A DNA stretch of 64,000 bases from JAEUIX01 sp046156035 (GTDB lineage: Bacteria > Planctomycetota > Phycisphaerae > Phycisphaerales > UBA1924): NCBI GenBank assembly GCA_046156035.1, contig JBJXEW010000016.1, positions 1-64,000 on the forward strand, in the 5' to 3' direction. The notes beneath the pieces were generated by a model. That model was not told the DNA's origin, ran no database searches, and saw only the letters and a program-made list of their open reading frames with translations. This document shows, one piece after another, positions 35,092 to 44,292 of this stretch; the stretch's first letter is position 1, and each line of letters starts with the position of its first letter. Made by a program: the position numbers and the translations under genes.

Positions 35092-35607
35092 ATGGCCGCA
35101 TCCAAGGACACCGTCAAGCCGTTCATTCGCCTCATGCTCAGCGGCGCGTTCGCCGGCAAGGGGTGGCAAGGCCCCACACTCTCGGGCAGCCTGCGAGGCC
35201 TGAGCGCCCGCGAGGCACTCGCCCGCCCGATCAAGGGGCGCAAGTGCATCTGGGAGCAGGTGCTGCACGCCACGTTCTGGAAGCACGTCGTCCTGCGCGC
35301 CGTGACCGGCGTGGATCTGCCTTCACTGGGCCTGAGCCCCCCAAACTGGCCGCGCGTGCCGAAGGCGGAGAAGGTGCCAGCCGCGGAACTGGAACGCCTT
35401 TGGAAGGCTGACCGCGCCCGGCTGGCGCGCGTTCACGCCGAACTGGTCGCGGAAGTCGAGCGGCTGTCGAGCGCGGCGATGTGGAAGAGATCGACACCGG
35501 ACCGCCGCTTCCATCGCGCGTTCTACCTCGCGGGCATGGCGGCCCACGACGCGTACCACACTGGTCAGATCAACCTGTTGAAGCGGGTGGTGCGGACGCG
35601 CGGGTGA
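35092..35607 (+). CDS. DinB-family protein
   Basis: A 171-residue four-helix-bundle protein. It has an N-terminal helix region with CIWEQVLHATFWKHVVL (first metal His) and a C-terminal AAHDAYHTGQINLLKRVVR, the conserved HxxxH motif of DinB/DUF664-like metal-binding enzymes that use bacillithiol or related thiols. The function within the family is uncertain. It is divergent from aspS with 56 bases between starts. Confidence 0.8.
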   Translation: MAASKDTVKPFIRLMLSGAFAGKGWQGPTLSGSLRGLSAREALARPIKGRKCIWEQVLHATFWKHVVLRAVTGVDLPSLGLSPPNWPRVPKAEKVPAAELERLWKADRARLARVHAELVAEVERLSSAAMWKRSTPDRRFHRAFYLAGMAAHDAYHTGQINLLKRVVRTRG

Positions 35608-35694
35608 TCGTGGCTGTCGCCAGCGGGGCACCGGGTGCATCCGCAGCGGCTGGGCCCGGTATCGATAGATGATTCGTCCGAGGACGCGCCGGCT

Positions 35695-36630
35695 ATGCCT
35701 TCGCACGATGGAGCGATCTCACGCCGCCACTTCACCAGCCGGGCCGCCGGCGCGCTCGCCTTCCTTGCCGCGCACGACCTGCTCATCGGCCGCTGCGCCC
35801 AGCCGCCTGCGGGTGTCGATCCGCAAGGCGTTGGGCGTGCCGGCACGGGGCCGCTCATTCGCTCGATCATGCTCCAGACCGCCGTGCCACTGGCCGAAAT
35901 GCGGGCGTATTACTGCGACCGTTTCGGAATGCCCGAGGTTGAGAGCGGCCCTGCGCGGCTGGTTCTGCGGGCGGGCGCGTCGCTCGTTGAGTTCCACTCG
36001 CAGACGCGAAGCGACACCGACCCGCACGAACCAAGCCCGCTCCCGCTGGTTACCCACGAGCGTGGCCCCTTCTACCACTTCGCGTTCAACATCCCGCCGC
36101 GAAAACTACGGGCGGCCCGCGCGTGGTTGCTCGAGCGGACGGCCCTGGTGCCCACGCCGGCCCAGTTGCGCGATCCGGACTACCCGGATGACGTGCGCCA
36201 CTTCCGATCGTGGAACGCGCACTCGCTCTTCTTCTTCGATCCGGCGTACAACATCGTGGAGTTCATCGCCCGCCACGACCTGCCGACTGACCCAGCGTGG
36301 ACCGCCGGAGACACCTTCACGGCGGCGGACATTCTCTACGCCAGCGAGATCGGCTTTGTAGTGGAAGACCCGCCGCGGCACGGGCGGATGTTGCACGATT
36401 GCCTGGGCCTGAGGGCCTACCCACCCGGCGCGGACACGTGGTGGGCCATGGGCGACGAACGCGGCTTGCTGCTGTGCCTGCCCAAAGGGCGCGTCTTCGG
36501 CGAGAACACGGCCACGCGCAAGGCGTTCGCCGTCTTTGAGACCGAGGCGATGGTCGGGTTGGCGCAGAACGCGCACACCAAGCCTGTGGCGTTTGAGGGT
36601 CTGCCCTACAGCGTCAACATCCAGCCCTGA
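35695..36630 (+). CDS. Tat-exported VOC/glyoxalase-like protein
   Basis: 311 residues. The N-terminus has a twin-arginine signal (ISRRHFTSRAAGALAFLAAH). Two VOC-type halves follow: IRSIMLQTAVPLAEMRAYYC...ASLVEFHS with FYHFAFNIPP and SLFFFDPAYNIVEFIAR, then YASEIGFVVEDPPRHGRMLHDCLGL. The HSLFFFDPAYNIVEF string contains the His/Glu pattern of VOC metal ligands. The substrate is unknown. The ATG at 35695 gives an 8-residue lead to the signal and is preferred over the one at 35635. Confidence 0.72.
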   Translation: MPSHDGAISRRHFTSRAAGALAFLAAHDLLIGRCAQPPAGVDPQGVGRAGTGPLIRSIMLQTAVPLAEMRAYYCDRFGMPEVESGPARLVLRAGASLVEFHSQTRSDTDPHEPSPLPLVTHERGPFYHFAFNIPPRKLRAARAWLLERTALVPTPAQLRDPDYPDDVRHFRSWNAHSLFFFDPAYNIVEFIARHDLPTDPAWTAGDTFTAADILYASEIGFVVEDPPRHGRMLHDCLGLRAYPPGADTWWAMGDERGLLLCLPKGRVFGENTATRKAFAVFETEAMVGLAQNAHTKPVAFEGLPYSVNIQP

Positions 36631-36645
36631 GCACCCGCCCGCGAA

Positions 36646-37338
36646 TCAGCGGCGGCGGCGCGCCGCCGCGAGCAGGCCCAGGCAGCCCAGGGCAGCCGCG
36701 CCGGGCGTCGGGATGGTCTCGAAGGTGGCGCCAGCCAGGAACGCCACACCATCGAAGAACGAGACAACCGGACCGCCGGTGAAGCGGAGTTCCGTCACGG
36801 TCTGGCCGACGAATGACGGACCGAGTTGGAGCACCTGGCGGTCGAGGCGATCGCGGCCGAAGAGCGTGGGGACAACCGTGTCGTCGGTGATGATGTTCTG
36901 ATAGATGTTGTCGAAGTGGTCGCGGATGTTCAAGCCCTGAACGAGGTCGAACGACGCGGCCGCGCCGCCGGTGCCGAAGACCTCGACCTTGCCGTTGAAC
37001 GCGCCGAGGGAGCCGAAGCCGGAGTTGATGAGCGTGTAGAGCCGCAGCGCGTCGGGAATGCTCACGGGGAACGAGTGCACTTCGGCATCGCCGACGCCGT
37101 TGGTTTGCACCGCCCCCAGCGAAAGCGGGTCGTCGAAACGCAGGCCCAAGGCGAAGGGCACGCCGCCGAAGTCGAGCGTCTGCCCGCCCACCGGATAATC
37201 CAGCCCGCCGGTGTACGTGCGAGCATCGGCATTGATCCGTGACGACAGATCGACGTGCACAAAGTCGGCCCGGGCCACGCCCGCGAGCGACACAACAACG
37301 GCAACCGCCGACGCGGCAACGAACGTGCGAGTATTCAT
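36646..37338 (-). CDS. Secreted protein with PEP-CTERM sorting signal
   Basis: 230 residues with a signal peptide MNTRTFVAASAVAVVVSLAGVARA. The beta-rich body is followed by a C-terminal PTPGAAALGCLGLLAAARRRR tail: a PxPGAAAL motif, one membrane segment and an arginine cluster. This is the planctomycete form of the PEP-CTERM signal, recognised by an exosortase that cleaves and anchors the protein. The body shows no known enzyme motif. The M1 peptidase downstream on the same strand is also secreted, but has a different C-terminus. Confidence 0.85.
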   Translation of the reverse strand: MNTRTFVAASAVAVVVSLAGVARADFVHVDLSSRINADARTYTGGLDYPVGGQTLDFGGVPFALGLRFDDPLSLGAVQTNGVGDAEVHSFPVSIPDALRLYTLINSGFGSLGAFNGKVEVFGTGGAAASFDLVQGLNIRDHFDNIYQNIITDDTVVPTLFGRDRLDRQVLQLGPSFVGQTVTELRFTGGPVVSFFDGVAFLAGATFETIPTPGAAALGCLGLLAAARRRR

Positions 37339-37597
37339 GGTTTCCTTCTCTTCCTCTACCTTCTTCCTTCAACCCACCCGCGGCGTGCGCAGCGCACCCG
37401 CCGACTCGTGACAAATATACCTCGCATTTCGGACGTTGCCACCCAAACGAAACGCGATTCTCCGGCGCGCTCAGCAACTCCGGCGCGTCGGCATGGAGTA
37501 GCGGCTCCTTCTGCCGCGCCCCCGCCCCGGCCCCGCAGGACATGCGCGCAGGCATGAACGCAGGCCCAGCCATGAGCACCCGAGCGCGATGCCGCCC

Positions 37598-40087
37598 TCA
37601 GCACCCTTGGTAGTACGCCGTGATGTAGTCGCCCAGGTTGTCCGGGAAGGGCTCGCCGCACTGCCCGCTGCCGTCGGGCGTGAAGGCCGTCTGGTATCCC
37701 TCGTCGTACGGCGGCGCGTTGCCGGGGCAGGCAATCGCGTAGCCACCGGGCCCCGGGATGTGCGGAACCGTGTAGTAGTCGGTGATGAAGTCGCCCAGGT
37801 CGTCAGGGTTCAGTGCGCCGTCGTTGTTGTACTCAACCGTGCAGGCGGGCGCACTCACGCTGAAGGCGACCGTGGCTCCCCCCACTCCGCCCGCGATGCC
37901 GTCGCCGGAGGGGAGAGATGCAGGACTCGTGGGCACCAGCACCTCGCCGTCGAGCGCCTGCCCGCCGGTGGTGGCCGTCACCGCCGCGGCGATGTTGAGG
38001 GTGTACTCGCCGGGAACCAGCGCCGAGGCCGTGGTGAGACGCGCTCGCTGATCGACCGCGGAATACGTGAGAGTCACCGGCACACTCCCCGACGGGCCGG
38101 TGAGCGTGTAGTGGCCCTGCGCGGTGTTGACGGGCGCGCTGAAATAGACGTCAACCTGTTGCGTCGCGTCCTCGAAGGCCAAGGCCGTCCCCGGGTCGGG
38201 CACCACCTGCACCACCTTGGGCGGGCCCACGGGCATCGGCTCGCTCACGTTGCTGCTGGCCAAAATCCAGACGTCCGGATCAAGCGCCATCGCCGTGACG
38301 GTGTCGGCAACGGGAACGCAGTAAAACTGAGACGCGGCCTGCGTGTTGTTGACGACGACCGTGGACGAGGTTCCACCCTGCGTCAGGCGCACGTCGATGG
38401 GCATCTCGAACTTGCCTCCCGATCCGTGCGCGGGGTTCTGCGTCTGCCGTACATGGAAGCGGGCGTACTTGCGACCGTTCACGGTGATGCTGTCGAACCC
38501 GCTGGCGTACGCCACCTCGCCGGTGCCGTAGACCCACTGGTTGAAGAACTGGGTGAGGCTGGTGCCCACCACACCCTCGGCGACGGCACGGAAATCGTCG
38601 GTGGTGGCCGCCGACCCCGTGTGTGCAGCGCGGTGCGCAGCGATCACGTCGAAGAAGGCCTCGTCGCCCACCGCGTGCCGGAGCATGTGGAGCACCCAGC
38701 CGCCCTTGTAGTAACTCGTGGAGGTCTGGAAGATCCGGTTGGCGTTGGTGGTGTCGAAGACGTAGACCGTGCCGGAGTTGGCTCCGGGCCGACGGGCGGC
38801 CATGGCCGACTTGAGCGCGGGCAGACCCGTGCTGCCGATCTTCTTCTCGTACCACAGCGCCTCGGAGTAATCCGCAAAGCCCTCGTTGAGCCAGATGTCG
38901 TTCCAGAACTTGCACGTCACGTCATCGCCCCACCACTGGTGCGCGAGTTCGTGCACGGTGACGTATTCAATGAAGACGCCCTGGCCGGTCATCGTTTGAT
39001 GTTCCATCCCGCCGCCGAACTGGAACTGGTACATGCCGTACTTCTCGTTGACGAACGGATAGATGCCGAAGAGGTCGCTGTACAGGTCCAGCGCGGGCAG
39101 GCAGATCTCCCAGTTGGCGCGATTGGCCGGGGTATCGCTGGCGGGCCACAGGTAGAAGTCCACCGGCATCGTGGCCCCGCCGCCCCCGGGGATCGTCCAC
39201 GGCACGCTGTACGCGTTGTACGGCGTGGTGGCGAAGGCCACCAGGTACGTCGCGATCGGGTAGTTCGTCTTGAAGTGATACCGGCTGCGACCGCCACTCA
39301 GCGCAGCCACGCCCTGGAGCAGGCCGTTGCTCGCCGTCACCAGCGTGCTCGGCGCCGTCACCTTCATCTCCATCGTGAACTTGTCCGACATATCGCCGGG
39401 CTGACCAAAATCACCGTCCTTCGCCGGCCACCACGTGTACGCGAAGTAGGGCTCGCTGAGCGTGGCCACCAGCGGAAGGCCGTTCTGGCTGGTGAACTCG
39501 ATAGACCCGAAGCCGCGGCTGATGGCCTCGCCCGTGTACCCGATCGTGAGCGTGAACACCTCGTCCGCGGCGTAGGCGCGGTCAAGGGTCACCACCCGCG
39601 TGGTGGTGCTGGGCGCACTGATGTTCGCCAGCGGCCAACTCGCCCCGTTGAGCGTGAGCCCGGTCACGACGAACTGCGACCGCAAGCGGACCGTGAACTG
39701 GTTCGTGCCCGGCGTCACCACACGCACCGTATAGGCACAGGTGCCGGTGAGGTGGTTGTTGATGGTCGGATCGAACGCCAAGTCCAGAACCACGCTCTGC
39801 AGGTCGGTGGCCTGAAAGGCCTCCTGCCTGCTGACCCCTGCAAACGGATCGTCTTCACCCACTTCGCCGCCCTGCGACATCCGCAGCCGCATCGCGGCCT
39901 GCTTGCCGCACCCGGCGATGTCGCACTCGTGCCGCTGGAAGCCCAGCGCGTTCTGCGAGGCGATCAGGCAGTCGTCGTGAACGGCCACATCGCCCGGCCC
40001 AGCGCCCATCCCGCCCACGGCAAGGGCGGACCCGCACAAAGCAAGAACCATCGCGCGGCGGGTCCGGTCGTTCATTTGATTGGCCAT
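37598..40087 (-). CDS. Secreted M1-family metallopeptidase
   Basis: 829 residues. A signal peptide is followed by an aminopeptidase-N-like fold. The zinc site is H379-E-L-A-H383 with the third ligand E402 (HExxH-x18-E), and FGGGMEHQTMT just before is the family's GAMEN-like exopeptidase motif in altered form (GGGMEH). The C-terminal about 200 residues are a beta domain ending in two short units, NNDGALNPDDLGDFITDYY and FPDNLGDYITAYY, found at the ends of many planctomycete secreted proteins and resembling a degenerate dockerin or sorting element. All zinc-site residues are present, so activity is likely. Confidence 0.9.
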   Translation of the reverse strand: MANQMNDRTRRAMVLALCGSALAVGGMGAGPGDVAVHDDCLIASQNALGFQRHECDIAGCGKQAAMRLRMSQGGEVGEDDPFAGVSRQEAFQATDLQSVVLDLAFDPTINNHLTGTCAYTVRVVTPGTNQFTVRLRSQFVVTGLTLNGASWPLANISAPSTTTRVVTLDRAYAADEVFTLTIGYTGEAISRGFGSIEFTSQNGLPLVATLSEPYFAYTWWPAKDGDFGQPGDMSDKFTMEMKVTAPSTLVTASNGLLQGVAALSGGRSRYHFKTNYPIATYLVAFATTPYNAYSVPWTIPGGGGATMPVDFYLWPASDTPANRANWEICLPALDLYSDLFGIYPFVNEKYGMYQFQFGGGMEHQTMTGQGVFIEYVTVHELAHQWWGDDVTCKFWNDIWLNEGFADYSEALWYEKKIGSTGLPALKSAMAARRPGANSGTVYVFDTTNANRIFQTSTSYYKGGWVLHMLRHAVGDEAFFDVIAAHRAAHTGSAATTDDFRAVAEGVVGTSLTQFFNQWVYGTGEVAYASGFDSITVNGRKYARFHVRQTQNPAHGSGGKFEMPIDVRLTQGGTSSTVVVNNTQAASQFYCVPVADTVTAMALDPDVWILASSNVSEPMPVGPPKVVQVVPDPGTALAFEDATQQVDVYFSAPVNTAQGHYTLTGPSGSVPVTLTYSAVDQRARLTTASALVPGEYTLNIAAAVTATTGGQALDGEVLVPTSPASLPSGDGIAGGVGGATVAFSVSAPACTVEYNNDGALNPDDLGDFITDYYTVPHIPGPGGYAIACPGNAPPYDEGYQTAFTPDGSGQCGEPFPDNLGDYITAYYQGC

Positions 40088-40155
40088 AGTGCAAACCTAC
40101 CACAAGGTGGGCCGAATGCCTGAACATACGTCGTCAATGTTGCCCAGAGTCTCAT

Positions 40156-40178
40156 TTTCCGCCAAGATTCGGCGGAAA
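40156..40178. promoter_or_regulatory. Palindrome between sppA and the M1 peptidase gene
   Basis: TTTCCGCC and GGCGGAAA form a perfect 8-bp inverted repeat around a 7-base centre, 69 bases upstream of the peptidase start. No T-tract follows in either direction, so an operator is likelier than a terminator. Confidence 0.35.
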
Positions 40179-40251
40179 TCCCCGGTTTCGGCGGTCCCCA
40201 CGCGCGCCCCATCTTCCCGCGTCCCCGCAGGGGTGCCCAACAGCCGGCCCC

Positions 40252-42081
40252 TCACCGGAAGATGAGCACCCGCGGCGAAACCAGCAGCACCGGCTCCTTG
40301 TGCATTTGCAGGAGTGACCGCGCCGAACTCAGGATCGTTGCCGACGGGCCCGGTCCGACCGCTTCGCCCAGCATGGCGGCAAAGGGCCCGGCTGCGCCCG
40401 CACCGTCCCGGGTCAAAGCCGGTGCCGCGGCGCTCATGCCAAAGCCCCCGAGCATGTCTTCCAGCATCTCCTCGAACCCCTTTGGGGCCGGGTAATCGAA
40501 CACGTCGAATGACCCCTCAGCAAGGTTGAGCCCCGCGGCCATGTCGGAGAGGGCCGTGTCCAGGCCGCCGAGGTTATCGGCCATCTTGAGCGCGATGGCC
40601 TTCTCACCGACGAAGAGCCGCCCCTCCGCCGTCTGCTTCAGGTCAATCCCCTTGCGCCCGGCGGTGACTCGCCCCGCAAACAGGTCGTAGACCTGCACCA
40701 TCTTCTCCCGCACGAGCGCCTTCTCGGCCGCGCTCCAGCCCGTGGCCGAGGCGGCCATGGCCGCACGCGGGCCGCGCCCGCGACCGACGGTGTTGACGTT
40801 GAACTTCTCGTACAGGCCCCCCAGCGACATCTTGCCGCCCACGACGCCGATCGAGCCCACGATGCTCGAAGGTGTGACGTACACCTTGTCGCCGGCCACC
40901 GCGATGTAGTAACCGCCGCTGGCGGCCATGGAGCCGACGCTGACCCACACGGGCTTGCCCGCCGCGGCCACGCGGCGCACGCCCTTCCAGATCACCTCGC
41001 TGGCCACGGCGGAACCACCGGGCGAGTCGATGCGGATCACCAGCCCCTTGATGAGGGCGTTCTCTTCGATCTCGCTGAGGGCGCGGCGGATGGTGAGGCT
41101 GCCCACCGAAGCGCCCCCGCCCAGGAACCCGCCGCTCTCGGAATCGCCATCGACGATCGGGCCGTCGATGTGCACCACCGCGATGGTGGAACGCTTGGGC
41201 TTGCGCTCCTCCTTGTTCATGAGCATGGAGAAGAGTGCAAACGGGTTGGAGGTGTCGATCGACGGACCGGCGCCCGCGTCCATCAGGTCGTCGCGCCACT
41301 CAACCTTCTTTCCGTAGAGCGTGCCAAGATGCGCGTCCAGGTCGGGCAGGTCGAGGACGGTGTCGATGAGGCCGGCCTTGCGTGCGTCCTCGGCCAGAGC
41401 CTCCCACGCCACCTCCATCGCGCTGTCGAGTCTGGCGTCGTCCATCTTCCGGCCCGCCTTCAGGCGCGCGCGGATCACGCCGTACATGCCGTCGAGCAGT
41501 TGGTCGATGTTCTGATTCCACTCAGGACTCGGCCGGGCGTTCATCATCGTCTCGGCGGCGCCCTTGTAATCGCCGACCTGCACGAAGTCGGCCTTCACGC
41601 CGGCCCACGCCAGCGTGTCGGCGAGGTACATCTCCTCCATGTAGATGCCCGGCAGAGAGACCGCGCTGCCCGCCTGAGCGATGACGTCGTCGGTGTACGA
41701 ACCCAGCATGAGTTCGGGGGTCCGGTAGAAGTAGGAATACAGGTGCACCTTCTTGCCCGCGGCACGCACGCGCTGGATCGCGGCGCCCAGTTCCTCCACC
41801 TGCGAGGTCTTGAGTTCGGCATCCTTCAGTTTGATGAGCACCCCCGCCAGGTCGGCATCGCCCGCGGCCTGATCCAGCGCAGTCGTGTATTCGCGCAGCG
41901 TGTTGCCGCCCTTGCCCATGCCGCCCAGGCCTGCCGCCGCACGCCGCGCGGGCACGCTCCCCTCGATCTCGATCACGCCGATGACGGCCCTGTCCGGAGC
42001 CGCGAAGGCCGGCTGGCCGGACGCGACAAGGGCAACCACGAACGCGGCCAGGCGACAGACGGTGTTGCGGATGAGGCTCAT
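40252..42081 (-). CDS. sppA: Signal peptide peptidase SppA (67K type)
   Basis: A membrane-bound serine protease that degrades cleaved signal peptides. 609 residues, the two-domain form. The N-terminal signal/anchor MSLIRNTVCRLAAFVVALVA is followed by two clpP-like domains. The C-terminal domain holds the catalytic serine in VSVGSMAASGGYYIA, preceded by IRIDSPGGSAVASE. The lysine of the dyad should lie in the N-terminal domain (AAGKKVHLYSYFYRTPE). The ATG at 42081 begins the signal segment. It shares a strand with yebC, 106 bases upstream. Confidence 0.9.
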   Translation of the reverse strand: MSLIRNTVCRLAAFVVALVASGQPAFAAPDRAVIGVIEIEGSVPARRAAAGLGGMGKGGNTLREYTTALDQAAGDADLAGVLIKLKDAELKTSQVEELGAAIQRVRAAGKKVHLYSYFYRTPELMLGSYTDDVIAQAGSAVSLPGIYMEEMYLADTLAWAGVKADFVQVGDYKGAAETMMNARPSPEWNQNIDQLLDGMYGVIRARLKAGRKMDDARLDSAMEVAWEALAEDARKAGLIDTVLDLPDLDAHLGTLYGKKVEWRDDLMDAGAGPSIDTSNPFALFSMLMNKEERKPKRSTIAVVHIDGPIVDGDSESGGFLGGGASVGSLTIRRALSEIEENALIKGLVIRIDSPGGSAVASEVIWKGVRRVAAAGKPVWVSVGSMAASGGYYIAVAGDKVYVTPSSIVGSIGVVGGKMSLGGLYEKFNVNTVGRGRGPRAAMAASATGWSAAEKALVREKMVQVYDLFAGRVTAGRKGIDLKQTAEGRLFVGEKAIALKMADNLGGLDTALSDMAAGLNLAEGSFDVFDYPAPKGFEEMLEDMLGGFGMSAAAPALTRDGAGAAGPFAAMLGEAVGPGPSATILSSARSLLQMHKEPVLLVSPRVLIFR

Positions 42082-42187
42082 GTGCGAAACTCCGGGCGGC
42101 CCAAGGGCGGTGGCCATGGGCAGGCGCAAAGGTATACCGCCGTGGACCCGCGCGGTCGCGGGGGGCACGCGAGCGACAGCCGCGTGC

Positions 42188-42949
42188 TCAGAGTTTGGCG
42201 AGTTCGGCGTCGGGGATATCAAAGTTGGCGAAGGCCTTCTGCACGTCGTCGTTGTCGTCGATGGCGTCCATGAGTTCCAGCACGCGCTTGGCCGCGGCCC
42301 CGCTCACCTGCACGACGCTCGTGGGGATGAGTTCGATGCGTGCCTCTTTCACGACGAACGCGCCCCCCTCCAGGGCCGTGCGCACCGCGTGCAGGTCACC
42401 GGGCTGGGTGAGCACGATCCAGCGGCCCGGCTGCTCGGCGTCGGGCACAACATCGTCTGCGCCGGCCGCCGCGGCGGCCTCAAAGAGCGCATCGCCCGCG
42501 GGGTGAGGCGGGGCTGGTGCCTCAACAACGACGCGCCCCTTGGTGTCGAACTGGTGGGCCACGCAGCCGCTGGTGCCGAGTTTGCCGTCGTGGTCGCCGA
42601 AGATGAGGCGCAGGTCGGCCGCGGTGCGCGTGCGGTTGTTCGTGAGGGCATCGCAGATGATCGCCACGCCACCCGGGCCGTAACCCTCGTAGCGCACGTT
42701 CTCCCACGTCTCATCGCCGATCTCACCCGAGCCCTTCTTGATGGCCCGTTCGATCGTGTCTCGCGGCACGTTCTCGTAGCGTGCCTCATCGATGGCGTAG
42801 CGCAGGGTGAGATTCGTCGATGCGTCCGCGCCGCCGTTGCGGGCGGCCACCATGATGGCCTTCACGCACTTGGACCACGCCTTGCCGCGTTTGGCGTCGG
42901 AGATGGCCTTTTTGTGCTTGATGTTGTGCCAGCGACTGTGTCCGGCCAC
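42188..42949 (-). CDS. yebC: YebC/PmpR-family translation and regulatory factor
   Basis: 253 residues, starting with the hallmark AGHSRWHNIKHKKAISDAKRGK and containing VRYEGYGPGGVAIICDALTNNR, the most conserved block. YebC proteins help ribosomes through proline-rich stretches and were earlier described as regulators. GTG at 42949 is the start, since no ATG precedes the hallmark and the upstream sequence belongs to the next gene's 3' end. It is last in the nusA-infB-ylxP-rbfA run. Confidence 0.94.
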   Translation of the reverse strand: MAGHSRWHNIKHKKAISDAKRGKAWSKCVKAIMVAARNGGADASTNLTLRYAIDEARYENVPRDTIERAIKKGSGEIGDETWENVRYEGYGPGGVAIICDALTNNRTRTAADLRLIFGDHDGKLGTSGCVAHQFDTKGRVVVEAPAPPHPAGDALFEAAAAAGADDVVPDAEQPGRWIVLTQPGDLHAVRTALEGGAFVVKEARIELIPTSVVQVSGAAAKRVLELMDAIDDNDDVQKAFANFDIPDAELAKL

Positions 42950-42966
42950 GGCGGGGTGCTCCGTTC

Positions 42967-43797
42967 TCAGTTGCGGGCGTGCCGCGGGCGAAGCCGGGGC
43001 GTGCGTTTGACGGGCGTGGCCTTGCCACGGCGGGCCTTGGGAAGCCGTTTTGCCGGCGCGGGCACGCGGGGCGCTCGGGCAGCCCGTGGCGTTGGCGGCT
43101 TGCGAGCCTTGACCACGGGCGTGCCACTCTGGTCGGCCCAGGCCTGGATCAAGCGGTAGGCCTCCGGCAGTTCGCTGGCCCGCAGGGTCCGTTCCAGCCA
43201 CGCGGCGGACTCCTCGAGCGAAGCCCCCTCCTCCAGCACGCCCGCGTGAACCAGCAGCACACGCAGCCGGTCGTCGAGCGGGAAGGCGTGGCCGCCAAGC
43301 GCAAGGAGCATGACGCGGGCGCTGACATACGGCGGCACAACCTGATAGTCGGCCGCCTGCCCGGCCCCGTTCACCGGTGGCTGCCGACCGAGTGATTCAA
43401 GGAAACTCCGCGCTTCGCGCTTGCCGCGTGCGGAAAGATGCGCCAGACGCAGACAATGCTCGTGGCGGTACAGCCCGTGGAGGGCGTGCTTGATGCGGAC
43501 CGCGCGGTCGGCGGCACGCGGGAACGACGCGCCCAAAACCGCCACCATCTCCTCGGGAAGGAAAACACGGAACTCGTTGAGGTCCACCGCGGCATCATCC
43601 ACGCGCCGCAGCGCGGCCTCCGCCTTGGAGCCGGGGCACTCCCACGCGAGAAACGACCGTAGAAACTCACGCAGGACCGGGTCCTGATCGGCCGGTCCCT
43701 GCGTGAGCGTGGTCACAGGTTCCGGAGGCCTGGCTCGCAGCCGTGCGAGGAGCGCGCCGAGTTTCTTGGTCCGTTCCTGCGACATCCTCTTCTCCAT
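42967..43797 (-). CDS. Endonuclease III-like HhH-GPD protein, probably inactive
   Basis: 276 residues. Helical organisation and the segment VSARVMLLALGGHAFPLDDRLRVLLVHAG parallel the HhH-GPD core of endonuclease III (hairpin, then VDTHV). The catalytic lysine of the hairpin is replaced, and no C-terminal iron-sulfur cysteines exist. The last about 45 residues are a Lys/Arg/Pro-rich tail (RLPKARRGKATPVKRTPRLR). It therefore looks like a DNA- or RNA-binding derivative. It sits between rbfA and yebC, all in one direction. Start 43797, or 43785 (MSQERTKK). Confidence 0.6.
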   Translation of the reverse strand: MEKRMSQERTKKLGALLARLRARPPEPVTTLTQGPADQDPVLREFLRSFLAWECPGSKAEAALRRVDDAAVDLNEFRVFLPEEMVAVLGASFPRAADRAVRIKHALHGLYRHEHCLRLAHLSARGKREARSFLESLGRQPPVNGAGQAADYQVVPPYVSARVMLLALGGHAFPLDDRLRVLLVHAGVLEEGASLEESAAWLERTLRASELPEAYRLIQAWADQSGTPVVKARKPPTPRAARAPRVPAPAKRLPKARRGKATPVKRTPRLRPRHARN

Positions 43798-43830
43798 GCG
43801 GTCGCCGAGAATGGCCCTCGGTGCGTTCGG

Positions 43831-44292
43831 TCAGCCATTGTTCTCTGCCGGATCGGGCCCGTCGAGCCCCGCATCGGCCGATTCGCCCTCGCCCGGTTCC
43901 ACGGCAGCAAGCCCCTTGGCCTCCCGCTCCGCGGCAACCTTGGAGAGGGCCTCGATAATGCCCGCCTGCCGCTTGAGGCTCCGGTCGATCCGGAAGGAGA
44001 GTGTGGGCAGGCGCGCCGTGTCGATGCGGTTGCCGACCTCACGACGGATGAACCCCGCGGAGTGCTTCAACCCGCCGAGCACCTTCGCCTCGCTCTTCTC
44101 GGGCATGACCGACACCAACACCGTCGCCGTGGCAAGGTCGCTGGCAACCTCCACGCCCGTCACCGTGATGATCCCCACGAGGCGAGGATCGTTGATGCCG
44201 CGGATGAGCAGTTCCTGAACCGCACGCTGCAGCGAAGAGGCCAGTTGACCCCGCTTGCGCTCGTGCGCGGCGTGTGGAGAGCGGCCGCTCAT
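43831..44292 (-). CDS. rbfA: 30S ribosome-binding factor A
   Basis: 153 residues. Binds the 30S subunit during late maturation and cold adaptation. The KH-like fold is evident in LQRAVQELLIRGINDPRLVGIITVTGVEVASDL, then ATVLVSVMPEKSEAKVLGGL and LSFRIDRSLKRQAGI. The C-terminal about 30 residues are acidic and disordered. The start overlaps the stop of ylxP by 4 bases (ATGA), as expected inside the nusA-infB operon. Confidence 0.93.
   Translation of the reverse strand: MSGRSPHAAHERKRGQLASSLQRAVQELLIRGINDPRLVGIITVTGVEVASDLATATVLVSVMPEKSEAKVLGGLKHSAGFIRREVGNRIDTARLPTLSFRIDRSLKRQAGIIEALSKVAAEREAKGLAAVEPGEGESADAGLDGPDPAENNG

Noticed and set aside
37589..40123. Plus-strand ORF of 844 codons opposite the M1 peptidase
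   Set aside because: Arg/His/Val-rich shadow; the minus strand has HExxH-x18-E and a signal peptide.
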